Source of the DNA: Cyanodermella asteris
Taxonomy: Eukaryota > Ascomycota > Lecanoromycetes > Ostropales > Stictidaceae
Assembly (NCBI GenBank): GCA_900618795.1
Contig: UYJD01000005.1
Coordinates: forward strand, 1,430,430-1,494,429
Reading direction: 5' to 3'
Length of the DNA: 64,000 nt
A model generated the notes under the pieces. That model saw only the letters and a list, made by a program, of their open reading frames with translations, searched no databases and was not told where the DNA came from. The position numbers were made by a program, and so were the translations under genes. The stretch's first letter is position 1; each line of letters starts with the position of its first letter. This document shows positions 10,339-20,149 of this stretch, piece by piece.

Positions 10339-11761
10339 ATGGCGACGCCCACCTCCGAGTCCGCAGGCCCCATTGGCATTGCCAACGTGAGTTTCCCCTG
10401 GCCGCCCAGATGCCGATTCTACGCTGACACCACACCTAGTTGCCCAACCAGAGGTACATTCCAACAACTCCGGCTTCCACTGCTCCTTAGCATTGACATG
10501 ACATGATACAGGCACAAGATTGTCGCGAAGAGGGGGGCTGCCTTCACTATCATGGTATTGCGCCTTTGCACAAGGTTCTAGTCACACAAGCTCATCGAAT
10601 TGCAGGTGGCAGGCGAGTCTGGCCTTGGAAAGACTACCTTCATCAACACCCTTTTCTCGACCACCATCAAGAACTACGCCGACCACAAGAAGCGCCATGC
10701 TAAGCAGATTGACAAGACCGTCGAGATCGAGATCACCAAGGCTGAGCTCGAGGAGAAATTCTTCAAAGGTTCACTCGAACCCTGACTTGTTGTGAATGCC
10801 AGCTAACGTAGCCCAGTGCGCCTCACTGTCATCGACACTCCCGGCTTTGGCGACTACGTGAACAATCGTGATTCGTGGATGCCGATTATCGAATTCCTTG
10901 ATGACCAGCACGAGTCGTACATGTTGCAGGAACAGCAACCGAGGCGACAAGACAAGATTGACCTCCGTGTGCACGCCTGCCTCTACTTCATTCGCCCAAC
11001 TGGTCACACTCTGAAGCCTTTGGACATTGAGGTCATGAGGAGATTGAGCACCAGAGTCAACCTCATTCCTGTTGTAGCCAAGGCCGACACCCTCAGCCCT
11101 GCCGACCTCGCCAAGTTCAAGCAAAGGATTCGGGCTGTCATTGAAGCACAAGGAATCACCATCTATCAGCCGCCAATCGAGGATGACGACGAATCTGCTG
11201 CTCAGCACGCCAAGCAGCTTATGGCCGCCATGCCATTCTCCGTCATTGGTTCTGAAAAGGATGTCAAGACAGGGGATGGCCGCGTCGTCAAGGGTCGTCA
11301 GTACTCGTGGGGTATCGCCGAGGTCGAGAATGAAGACCACTGTGACTTCAAGAAGCTTCGTTCCATTCTCATCCGGACCCACATGCTGGACCTCATCCAC
11401 ACTACCGAGGAGACACACTACGAGACATATCGCGCCCAGCAGATGGAGACCCGCAAATTCGGCGAGGCTCGCCCACGCAAGCTTGACAATCCCAAGTTCA
11501 AGGAAGAGGAGGAGTTGCTGCGCAAGAAGTTCACAGAACAGGTCAAGGTTGAGGAGAACCGCTTCCGCCAGTGGGAGCAGCGACTTATCCAGGAGCGTGA
11601 CCGCTTGAACAAGGACCTCGAGTCCACTCACGCACAGTAAGTGCTTGGCTATGCTACCTACAGGTTATAGATGCTGATTATGTTACTACAGGATCAAGGA
11701 GCTCGAGGGCGAGCTGGAACAAATGCAGGGCTCCATACAGCGCAGCCATGGCAGACGTTGA
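10339..11761 (+). CDS. CDC12: Septin, CDC12/AspC group
   Basis: Six exons: 10339-10386, 10440-10453, 10512-10554, 10606-10768, 10817-11636 and 11692-11761, giving 385 residues. The second exon is only 14 bases. Joining them yields PIGIANLPNQRHKIVAKRG followed by the P-loop GESGLGKT (residues 38-45), the switch motif DTPGFGD (96-102) and the G4 motif AKAD (177-180). Then come the septin-unique element near VKGRQYSWGIAEVEN and a charged C-terminal coiled coil (about 320-380). The polybasic region just before the P-loop is present. Septins form GTP-bound heteropolymers that mark septation sites and branch points. Sequence and the short N-terminus indicate the Cdc12 group rather than Cdc3, Cdc10 or Cdc11. 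Every exon join preserves frame and family sequence. Confidence 0.93.
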
Positions 11762-12361
11762 TTCTTGGTTGTTGTTTCTCTATCAATCTCTCAAACCATT
11801 GCTTTCAGCTGGCTTCCTAGGTCTTACAGCACCGTGAACAGTTTCGGCGTTGCATGCAATACTACGGTTGGCGCAGCCGGTCTCAGCCACGGGCATTCGG
11901 TGTGTAGCAGAGAATCATTAGATACCCTAATTAAAAAGGAGCGTTATGAGTTATTTAGCAGTATAAGATATATGTATGCTGATTCGGAAAGTTGAATTTC
12001 CTCCTCACGTTGCAACTTGAATATCTCCAGTTGTCATCGGCTACGATCGGCCAAGACTAATCAAGGTTGTACGTTCGGCGACCACGAGCACCGGGATGAT
12101 TTCAAGACGAGATGCTGGCTAGGCTGGTTAGCAGCATGATTCGTGTAGATCTGCGTGAGCTCTAGATAAGCAGAACGTGGTGCCGGTTTGGATGAGCTCG
12201 GTCGATGCCTCGATGGTGAGCTGCCGTCTTGGCGCCGGGACCACCATCCGCGTCTCCAGAAATTGTGACTTGCGGCAGCGAAAATAAACTTGTACAACGT
12301 CGCGAGGCCAGAAGCTGTTCGATGAGCATGAAAGAAACCCTCTGCGATCTCGGCTAAGCTG
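11762..12361. other. Septin 3' region and LeuRS promoter
   Basis: 600 bases between two tandem plus-strand genes. The left half is AT-rich (about 11920-11990) and is probably the septin 3' untranslated region. The right half should be the promoter of the synthetase gene. I see no RNA gene or repeat. Confidence 0.45.
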
Positions 12362-15300
12362 ATGAAGCGCGCATTGGCATGGCAGTGGCCAGCATCGCAA
12401 CGGACAAGTGTCTTGAGAGCAAGACCAAACAATTTACAATGCCGCGTACTCGTCGGAGCGGTTGTATCTTCTAGATCGTTTGCAACTGGTCGAGGATCCA
12501 GGCAGGCTCCTCGCCGGCAACATGCAAATACTCAAGCATACGAACTGGATAGGGTGGCATGTCGGCAACTACGCTTCGGGAGCACAAGGGTCACATGCCC
12601 CAGGAATCACAGGAATGATGCGCAGGTGGCACCGGTGAAGGTCTCAACTATCAAGAACGAGACTAGAGGCTTTGCTTCGACAGACAGCAGCTCTGGAGGC
12701 GTTCTTGACCTGCCGAGACTTGACAAGAAATGGCAGCAAGCATGGGTATTTTCACGCGAAAGCTCTCGACATCTAGATGGAAATGCAGCCGAAACGGACA
12801 AGAGACGGAAAGCATACATCCTTCCCATGTTCCCCTATCCGTCCGGAAACTTGCACATGGGGCACATGCGGGTCTATACCATAGCTGACGTGCTATCTAG
12901 ATGGAAACAAATGTCCGGTTACAAGGTGCTGAGCCCAATGGGCTGGGACGCATTCGGTCTGCCAGCTGAGAATGCTGCTATCGAGAGAGGCGTGGAGCCT
13001 GCAGCCTGGACAGCGGGAAACATCGTGAGGATGCGGGACTTGCTCAAGGAGATGAACACCGACTTGGACTGGTCAAGAGAGTTTGCCACGTGCGATCCAT
13101 CCTTCTACAAGCACACTCAGAAGCTGTTTCTTCTCATGCTTGAGCACGGAATGGCCTACCAGGCGGAGGGTATGGTCAATTGGGACCCAATCGACAAAAC
13201 AGTGCTTGCCAACGAGCAGGTGGACAAGAATGGTTTCTCGTGGAGGAGTGGTGCCAAGGTCGAACAAAGGTCACTCAAGCAATGGTATCTTAGGGTCACT
13301 GAATACAAGCAGTCGCTGCTAGACGACCTGGACTTGCTGGCTAGGAATCAACGATGGCCGGAACGAGTATTGGAACAACAGCGCCACTGGATCGGACGGT
13401 CTGAAGGTGCGAAATTCAAGTTCATGGTCGGCTCTGTTGATCAAAATCCCCTGGATTTCCGACCCATAGAGGTTTTCACTACCCGGCCGGACACTCTACT
13501 GGGTGTGCAATTTCTAGCCATTTCTACGTCTCACCCTCTTGTGGTTGCTCGGCTACCCCACGATGCGAATCTCAGGACATTCGTGGAGCAAGCAGCGAAT
13601 GCGCCAGCAGATTCCAAGCTGGGATATCAGCTGAATGACGCAGTCGCTGTGAACCCAGCAATCACATTGCCGAAATCACCTGATACCATTTCAGCTTCGA
13701 TTCCAGTATTTGTTGCTCCCTATGTTCTTGACAACTACGGCGAAGGGGCCGTGATGGGCGTTCCTGGGCATGATGACCGCGACCATGCGTTCTGGAGGCT
13801 CAATCGTCCTGACCAATCTGTCCTGAGCGTGATTGGACCGGCTGACGGCCAAAGCCCAGCCGTGGAAGGTAGTGCCTTTACACAAGCAGGAAAACTGCTA
13901 CCAGTATGTGGTCCATATGCAGGTCTGTCCTCTTCCCAAGCTGGAGCCCAATTCGTTTCACGACTGTCAGCGAAAAAGCTGGGAGAGAAAAGCGAAACAT
14001 GGAGGCTTCGAGATTGGCTGATCAGCCGGCAAAGATACTGGGGAACTCCGATCCCCGTGGTTCACTGTGACTCGTGCGGGGTGGTTCCAGTACCTGACGA
14101 TCAGCTGCCAGTGACGCTTCCTGATTTGCCCGGAAAGGCTTTTGCGGGCAAGACGGGAAATCCGCTGGAAAAGGCGGAGGATTGGATCAAAACACCCTGT
14201 CCGACTTGCCAAAAACCAGCAAGGCGAGACACTGATACCATGGACACCTTCGTCGACTCGTCATGGTACTTTACTCGCTTTCCCGATGTCAATAACGGCA
14301 AAGAACTTTTCTCCAGGCACAGCGCCGACGCTTCTCTTCCGGTCGATATGTATATTGGTGGCGTAGAGCATGCCATTTTGCACTTGCTTTACGCTCGATT
14401 TGTATCAAAATTCCTGGCTAATATTGGTCTATGGCCACATGGTAACAAACTATCCGTTCGAGGAGAGCCGTTCGACAACCTAATTACGCAAGGGATGGTA
14501 CATGGCAAGACTTATTCCCATCCTGATACTGGACGCTTCCTCCGCCCTGACGAAGTTGACTTGAGCTTTCCTAACGAGCCAAAGATCGCCGGTACCAAGC
14601 TCACCCCGAACTTGAGCTACGAAAAGATGAGCAAGAGCAAGTACAATGGCGTCGATCCAACTTCCCTTATCCACCAATATGGCGCTGACGTTGTCCGTGC
14701 TCATACATTATTCTCGGCGCCTGTTGCTGATGTCTTAGCCTGGGATGATGCGAAAATTGTAGGCTCTTCTCGCTGGCTTAAACGCTTGTGGAAGCACATT
14801 GCCAAAGTCAGCGACAGGCTTGCAGACCATTCTGGAGTTCTCACAGAGTCGAAGGAGGTGCCCTTTTCTGATATGCAAGGTCAAGATCAGCAATCGTGGA
14901 AGTCTGTTCAGAGTCTTGTCGCTAGTATCAATCGTGCTTACGAAGAGGTCTCTCTGAACACGCTGGTATCGGATCTCATGAAGCTGACTGGGGAGCTCAT
15001 CAACAACCCTGCTCACTCCGCGATCGTCGAGTATCAGAGGACTAGTGTCATGTTGAGGGCTTTGGCGCCCGTGGCACCTGCCTTTGCAGAAGAATGCTGG
15101 GAGAAACTACATGCTCACCACCAAATCAGGCGATCCATCTTCAACGCTGCTTTTCCTGTACTCGACCAGGCTGCCGCACTTGCCGAAGAAACTCAAACTT
15201 GCACAGTCCAGGAGAATGGGAAGTTGCGATTCACGGTGGAGATTCCCATCGCTCCTCAAAACCTGGACAACCCGCACGGATGGGCAGTCGAGAAGCTTAA

Positions 15301-15400
15301 AGCGACCGAGCAAGGCGCCCGTTGGTTCCAAGAGAAAGGCGCATCATGGAAGAGAACCATTGTTGTCCGAGGAGGAAAAGTCATCAACTTTGTAAGATAG
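12362..15400 (+). CDS. NAM2: Mitochondrial leucyl-tRNA synthetase
   Basis: Intronless, 1012 residues, class I aminoacyl-tRNA synthetase that charges mitochondrial tRNA-Leu. An Arg-rich, acid-poor N-terminus of about 110 residues looks like a mitochondrial targeting and linker region. The HIGH motif is present as HMGH at residues 165-168 (within PYPSGNLHMGH), followed by GWDAFGLPAENAAI. The CP1 editing domain carries TTRPDTLLGVQF and the GAVMGVPGHDDRDHAFW segment. The class signature WLISRQRYWGTPIP and the KMSKS loop (755-759) are intact, and the anticodon-binding and C-terminal domains follow. In yeast and Neurospora this enzyme also helps splice mitochondrial group I introns. It is convergent with the ATP-grasp gene (129 bases between stops) and is probably only a neighbour of the mycosporine cluster. 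Confidence 0.96.
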   Translation: MKRALAWQWPASQRTSVLRARPNNLQCRVLVGAVVSSRSFATGRGSRQAPRRQHANTQAYELDRVACRQLRFGSTRVTCPRNHRNDAQVAPVKVSTIKNETRGFASTDSSSGGVLDLPRLDKKWQQAWVFSRESSRHLDGNAAETDKRRKAYILPMFPYPSGNLHMGHMRVYTIADVLSRWKQMSGYKVLSPMGWDAFGLPAENAAIERGVEPAAWTAGNIVRMRDLLKEMNTDLDWSREFATCDPSFYKHTQKLFLLMLEHGMAYQAEGMVNWDPIDKTVLANEQVDKNGFSWRSGAKVEQRSLKQWYLRVTEYKQSLLDDLDLLARNQRWPERVLEQQRHWIGRSEGAKFKFMVGSVDQNPLDFRPIEVFTTRPDTLLGVQFLAISTSHPLVVARLPHDANLRTFVEQAANAPADSKLGYQLNDAVAVNPAITLPKSPDTISASIPVFVAPYVLDNYGEGAVMGVPGHDDRDHAFWRLNRPDQSVLSVIGPADGQSPAVEGSAFTQAGKLLPVCGPYAGLSSSQAGAQFVSRLSAKKLGEKSETWRLRDWLISRQRYWGTPIPVVHCDSCGVVPVPDDQLPVTLPDLPGKAFAGKTGNPLEKAEDWIKTPCPTCQKPARRDTDTMDTFVDSSWYFTRFPDVNNGKELFSRHSADASLPVDMYIGGVEHAILHLLYARFVSKFLANIGLWPHGNKLSVRGEPFDNLITQGMVHGKTYSHPDTGRFLRPDEVDLSFPNEPKIAGTKLTPNLSYEKMSKSKYNGVDPTSLIHQYGADVVRAHTLFSAPVADVLAWDDAKIVGSSRWLKRLWKHIAKVSDRLADHSGVLTESKEVPFSDMQGQDQQSWKSVQSLVASINRAYEEVSLNTLVSDLMKLTGELINNPAHSAIVEYQRTSVMLRALAPVAPAFAEECWEKLHAHHQIRRSIFNAAFPVLDQAAALAEETQTCTVQENGKLRFTVEIPIAPQNLDNPHGWAVEKLKATEQGARWFQEKGASWKRTIVVRGGKVINFVR

Positions 15401-15529
15401 CCGAAATGATCAGAGAGTGTACGATAAGGTGTCTTAATACCGAACATTTATTTCATCAATTTCCAAGATCCTCCGATACGTCTCACGGATGACATCAATT
15501 TGTGAGACCAGGGCCGTCTCTATTTCACT

Positions 15530-17029
15530 TCAACATCTAAACATCTTTGCAGTGCTCACGTTTACCCTGCTCCACCACTGTCGCTTCCAGATTGACGCAA
15601 CAAACATGCCCGGCCAGTAAACGTGATAAAGCCACCACCAAGGCAAAGGATCCCAAACTTCGTATGTCCCGTCTTTCCAGAAGAGCAGGTGCTCGATGAA
15701 AATCTTGAATCCAGCGATAAGTTTCATCGGTCTCTGTCGCAATAAGAACAAGCGGAGCAATGGCAATAGTACCAGTTCAACGAGATCGTGCCCGATCCAG
15801 TAATAACGTGCAGGATCCTTGGGTGTAAGCACGTTAGCTTTGTGCGGGTGACTGGTGCCATTGGGCTGAGACGGGACAGCCGCTTGCAGATAGGCGTTGG
15901 ACATTGGCTTCCCGAGACCGTTGAACAGTACCACGGCCGTGTGGGCCCGAGGATTGCATTCGATTGGAAACAGCAACTGCTCAATGCCTTTTTCCGTACT
16001 CCTCTGATGCACGAGAAAATCAAAACTCAAATGGCCGCTCCAGTCAGCCCCGCTGCGTGCTACGAACTCGGTCGTGAACTTGAGCATCGACTCGTTTAAC
16101 GGTGAGTTCGATGGCAGAGCCACGTAGTGCATGAGCAGTTCGGAGCTCTCGCAGGCTGTGAAGGCGACGACTTCGCCCTTGACCACCAAGGCGTGAGTGC
16201 AGTACTCGCTACCTTTGACAAATTCCTGGAGCACCCACGGCTTTGTGTTTGAGATGGGGATCTTGCTGAGATGCGAATACGTCTGCGATAAAGTTCGTCG
16301 AGGAAGAAGGGTCATGTCGCCACGGGCCGAGTCGTCGACGCCGACCGACTTCATGATATACGTCTTCCGCCGCTTCGGGGCCGTGTCCAGGATCTTGTGT
16401 ACCATTGCCCGGGATGTCACGTCGTAGGTCTCCGGTACAGGCAGACCAAGCGATCGAGTGTGCGCAATGAAGCTGCTTTTCTCGTGAAGCATGCCAGTGG
16501 TTCCGGCGTCATATTGCACAGCGACGCAGCTCGTACGGCGCTCCACGACTTCTTTAGCCTGTCCGTCTTCGACTGCTGAGGCCACGCCGCTGCAGCTGAC
16601 CCATAGATCGACGCGCTCGACGGCTACGATTCCAAGCAATTCTTGAGTGTAGAAAGATGCACCATTGACCGGGTCCGGAACCGGAAGACTGTAGAATCTT
16701 TTCAGAGCTCGGGAGAATCGCCCACAAACCGGGACACCGTATGGCTCAAAATCGGCGCCGATGACCGTATGGCCAGCTTCATGAAAGAGTCGAGCGATTG
16801 CAAGCCCTTTTGACATGCCAACTCCAGTGACCAAGACTGTCTTGGGCTGGAACGAAGAATTCTGACGCGCGAGTCGTCGGCGAATGTAGTGGCGGGGAAA
16901 CGTCAGGAGCTGGAGGACGTATGTGCACAGCACAGCATAGCTGCTCAGTGGGAGCAAGGTGATGCTGAGCACTATGAGAGCGGCATTCTGGAGGAAATGG
17001 GCAGCAGCCGGAGAGCTTGACGTGAGCAT
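15530..17029 (-). CDS. MysC-like ATP-grasp ligase (mycosporine synthase)
   Basis: Intronless, 499 residues. An N-terminal hydrophobic segment (about 12-42) predicts membrane anchoring. A Rossmann-like preATP-grasp domain follows (KTVLVTGVGMSKGLAIAR, 63-80; GRFSRALKRFYSLPVPD, 103-119). The ATP-grasp domain has Lys227 in YIMKSVGVD, Glu269 in PWVLQEF, EYCTHA (275-280), Asp337 in LSFDF and the metal-binding IECNPRAH (356-363). The C-terminal part (YYWIGHDLVEL, DPLPWWWLYHVYW) also resembles cyanobacterial MysC, which activates 4-deoxygadusol with ATP and adds glycine to form mycosporine-glycine. Fungal mycosporines usually carry other amino compounds, so the acceptor here is open. It lies tail to head with the O-methyltransferase (489 bases), and the cyclase is 3.1 kb away. 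Family and pathway are confident; substrate is not. Confidence 0.88.
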   Translation of the reverse strand: MLTSSSPAAAHFLQNAALIVLSITLLPLSSYAVLCTYVLQLLTFPRHYIRRRLARQNSSFQPKTVLVTGVGMSKGLAIARLFHEAGHTVIGADFEPYGVPVCGRFSRALKRFYSLPVPDPVNGASFYTQELLGIVAVERVDLWVSCSGVASAVEDGQAKEVVERRTSCVAVQYDAGTTGMLHEKSSFIAHTRSLGLPVPETYDVTSRAMVHKILDTAPKRRKTYIMKSVGVDDSARGDMTLLPRRTLSQTYSHLSKIPISNTKPWVLQEFVKGSEYCTHALVVKGEVVAFTACESSELLMHYVALPSNSPLNESMLKFTTEFVARSGADWSGHLSFDFLVHQRSTEKGIEQLLFPIECNPRAHTAVVLFNGLGKPMSNAYLQAAVPSQPNGTSHPHKANVLTPKDPARYYWIGHDLVELVLLPLLRLFLLRQRPMKLIAGFKIFIEHLLFWKDGTYEVWDPLPWWWLYHVYWPGMFVASIWKRQWWSRVNVSTAKMFRC

Positions 17030-17518
17030 CCTGTCCTTGGCTTGCGAGCGTCAATTCGGAGTGTGGCGCTTGTTCTATTGACTCGCCATGAGGATGGAGG
17101 GGATTGCGACAGAGCACGATCAGATGTAGTCAATAGAAACGCGATTCGAAAAATGCGCTGGGACTTTCCAAGCTTCAGATGGACTTGTACGACATAACGC
17201 CAGTGCAAGCAAGATAGCCGATGTGGCAGATGGCGAGGTCGACGAATGAGGCTGGGTGGAGAGAAGGGAGTGAAAGCCGCAGTGAGCTTCTCGGCGACGT
17301 CACTTGCGCACGGACCGCTTGCCTTGTTGAGCACGAAAGGTGTCAGAGGACGTGCGCTTGTAGCTCTACGTTTCTTACGAGATTGAGGCCAAGTCATGAG
17401 ATGTAAGCACAAGTGAAGAATGGCTTCGACAATCCGGCTGACCAGCAGTGTGTTCCACTCGAAAACATTTCCCAGCGATGTGCACAAGTGGCCGGCGAGC
17501 ACGCGCTTCAAGCCCCCA
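17030..17518. promoter_or_regulatory. Promoter region of the ATP-grasp gene
   Basis: 489 bases between the O-methyltransferase stop and the ATP-grasp start, both on the minus strand. The spacing is large enough for an independent promoter. Minus-strand open frames here continue through both genes' edges in the wrong frame and are not coding. No sharp motif stands out. Confidence 0.35.
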
Positions 17519-18503
17519 TCAACCCTCTACAGCAACACATCGTGTTACTTCTACCCCATCCTGTTAATGAGATGTTAGTGCTGTTTACTTCCACCATGCT
17601 TCGCGCGCGAATAGCTTCGTTGGCTTACCGGTTCTCCTGTAGGCTCGAAGCTTTTTATGAGCTGCGATTCGTAAACGATGTTTGGGTTCCCTCTTGCTTC
17701 TTCTAGCTTTTCCTCGCCTCGTCGCTTCTGGTACTGGTTCTTCGTCCTATCCACGAAGCCCTCACGACCGTCGTTCTGCTTATCTCCCCTCGTGAGACTC
17801 TCTCTCTTCTGATCTGGCGTGCTTCGGACGTATTTGAGGTATGGAGGGTTGCCTGGGGAGATGACATTGTCCGCCGCCAGGACAGTGCCCTTGTGTATGA
17901 GCCCGAGTTCCTCGCAAAGCTTCAGGTCTGTTGTATAGGCAGGCTTGTAGTGGTCGAGAAACAACATATCGATTTGAGACAGTCGACCCTGGTCGTGGAG
18001 CGTTTTGATCGACTCGGCGCTGCTTCCAACGATGACTTTCGCGAAGCTGCCGAGTCCAGCAAGCTCCAGAAGCGACACTGTCACGGCTGCGAACGTCGGG
18101 TCCCGTTCAAGACAGAAGTAGTGCTGACCACCAGCTTTCCGTGCGGCGTTGGCGAAGAGAATTGCTGAGTAGCCGACATAGCTCCCCAGCTCAACCATGA
18201 GCTTGGGTTTTGTCTGTTCAATCAATTGAACCACTATGCGCCCCTTCTCAGTCCCGACATTCATCAGATACTTCTGCTTGCGTCCGAAATCGTCTATGGC
18301 CTGAAGGACTTTCTCGGGCTCGCCTCGCACGCTGTCGGAATGGCTGTAGACATAATGAAGCAATGCCACTTCTCTGCCGTCGTCAAACTGTTGGGCTGAT
18401 TAGCCAACGACGCTTGCGGCCAGAACTTTGTACATACAAAGCTGGTATTTTCTTCTTTCTGCTGGTATGCTTCGGTCTGATTGAAAGAATTGTCTGAAGC
18501 CAT
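17519..18503 (-). CDS. Catechol-type O-methyltransferase of the mycosporine cluster
   Basis: Three exons: 18438-18503, 17629-18387 and 17519-17560, with introns of 50 and 68 bases, giving 288 residues. The first join gives SFFDDGREVALLHYVYSHSD and the last gives FEPTGEPDGVEVTRC; both match fungal COMT-family proteins. SAM-binding motif VELGSYVGYSA (about 87-97) and acidic ERD (116-118) are present. The metal and catalytic set is complete: Asp167 and Lys170 in FLDHYKPAY, Asp195 and Asn196 in LAADNV. The expected reaction is SAM-dependent, Mg-dependent methylation of demethyl-4-deoxygadusol to 4-deoxygadusol; this is inferred from the neighbours, since the family also methylates catechols. A charged stretch of about 35 residues before NPNIVYES looks like a lineage-specific insertion. 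It is divergent from the cyclase gene. Confidence 0.87.
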
Positions 18504-20149
18504 GTTCGCGTCGATGCTATCAAGATCCAAGCGCCGTCGCTGTGTTCAAAGCAGGCTGACTTCAATTGCGGAGGCAACCGATCCCGACGCGTCAAGCTAG
18601 GTATTGGAGGATGTGTTCATGGCCGGTTCATCCACAGGAGCAGAAGCACCCTTTCTCGGAGCCGCCTCGTTCCTGTCATGTGTAAGAGTTATTTTCGCTG
18701 CGACCTTCGGAGTAGAGAGGCTCCCGCATTGGGCTCGTACATGTGCCCCGCAATGAGGCCCTTGTAAATACTCATATCCGAGTGTGATTGGCGGGCCAAG
18801 CTGGATCCCTGTAATGGTGAGCCCATGACTTTTGATGGTGTAGCGCGTGCGAGGCCTGGATTGTATGGTCCACCCAAAAGTTCAGCCCTGAACTCAACCG
18901 CCAGGGCGGCAGGGATCTTGGCTCAAGCCTGTTTACAGACGCGTCCTTACCCTATCGGGCTAGCTATCCTCTCGACTGCATCCGCGTCCTTGGGTGTGTG
19001 GTGCTTCCTTGACTTCATGACATTCTCTCTTGACAAGGGTGCTCACTGTGGCGCTGAGAATGTGCCCAGCACGCCGTAGTGGCCTGCGTTATAATTCGCA
19101 AGTGACTCGGAAGCTGAAAGCGCTGTCTCTGCCGATAGTTCCTGGACTCTTGACTGCGAGACGACATTTGTGGGCTGCGACAGGTGTCTCACAGAGGCAA
19201 GCAAAGGCTAGCGGCGAAAACCTATTATTTACGGTCCTCGCATTCTGTCCAGATGCAGTTGCTGTCTGCGAACCATTCGCTTGACGCGAAGGAATTAGCT
19301 GGACCAGGCACTGCACGTCATCCGAAGGAATGAACAGCAGTCAAGACAGAAGCCGAACTAGGTTGGTAAAAACTCATATCCCACAGCCATTGAGGTATGC
19401 GCTGATACCACTTCGGACCGCGCCCCGCCAATTTTATCAGAGCATTGCGCGGCGTGGTCAAGATCTAAGCCGTCAAGATCGGATCTTGCCAGACTGGTGG
19501 GAAATGTGTCGACAGTCTTACGAAACTTAGCACCCTGCATCTCTTGTGCCAACTGCCAACCCATACTGTTATTGGATGAAGCAGTGTGGAATCGCGGACC
19601 GGGGTAACGACTCGATTCCCGCCGTCGACAGCCCCACATGCTGAGTGCCACTCCTCCAAACAACAGGGGTTCTATACTTTTCTCTGCTTCTCAACTTCCC
19701 CCCTCGGCTTGTGGTTTCGTCAGAGATATTGCTCTGGATTTCCAGCCAAAGCCAGCGATTCAAAGCACGTCATCTGTGACTATGCAGGTTCCACCATTTC
19801 GAGCCGGATCGGCTGTTCAGGTCCGCCTGAACAGAAACAATGACCGTTGCATTTTCACCGTCTAAGCAGGTCGAACCGGTTAGCCATGTTGCCACAGCTC
19901 TCGTGCTCGGGGTACATACACGCCATGCCTGCATTATCACGTTCGTCGGCTCCGGTGGGGCATGAGCTTGAGTCGTCTGCGTACTCCAGCGGATCTGCCG
20001 TTTATTATTTAACCGAAAATCTCCAAAGAACCGTATAAGACGCGTCTGTTCCACTGTCCCTCACCCGACTATCGCTCTCCCTCCTCCCGAAACTTCCCCG
20101 TCTGTTCCGCGTCAACTGAACGTCGTTTCCCTTCCTCGCAACTTCCACG
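18504..20149. promoter_or_regulatory. 1.65 kb divergent control region of the mycosporine cluster
   Basis: The cyclase and the O-methyltransferase start outward from this 1646-base block. It contains no credible coding frame. The part nearest the cyclase has an AT-rich stretch (tttattatttaa, about 19998-20009), about 140 bases before its start and a candidate core promoter. It is followed by a pyrimidine-rich leader (20050-20140). An AGGGG stress-type pentamer occurs near 19662. Such a long shared region is unusual beside the 130-650 base gaps of the housekeeping genes to the left and suggests regulated co-expression, which is an inference. Confidence 0.5.

Noticed and set aside
10771-11631. 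286-codon minus-strand frame opposite the septin gene
   Set aside because: It is the exact antisense of conserved septin coding sequence and lacks family features; a shadow frame.
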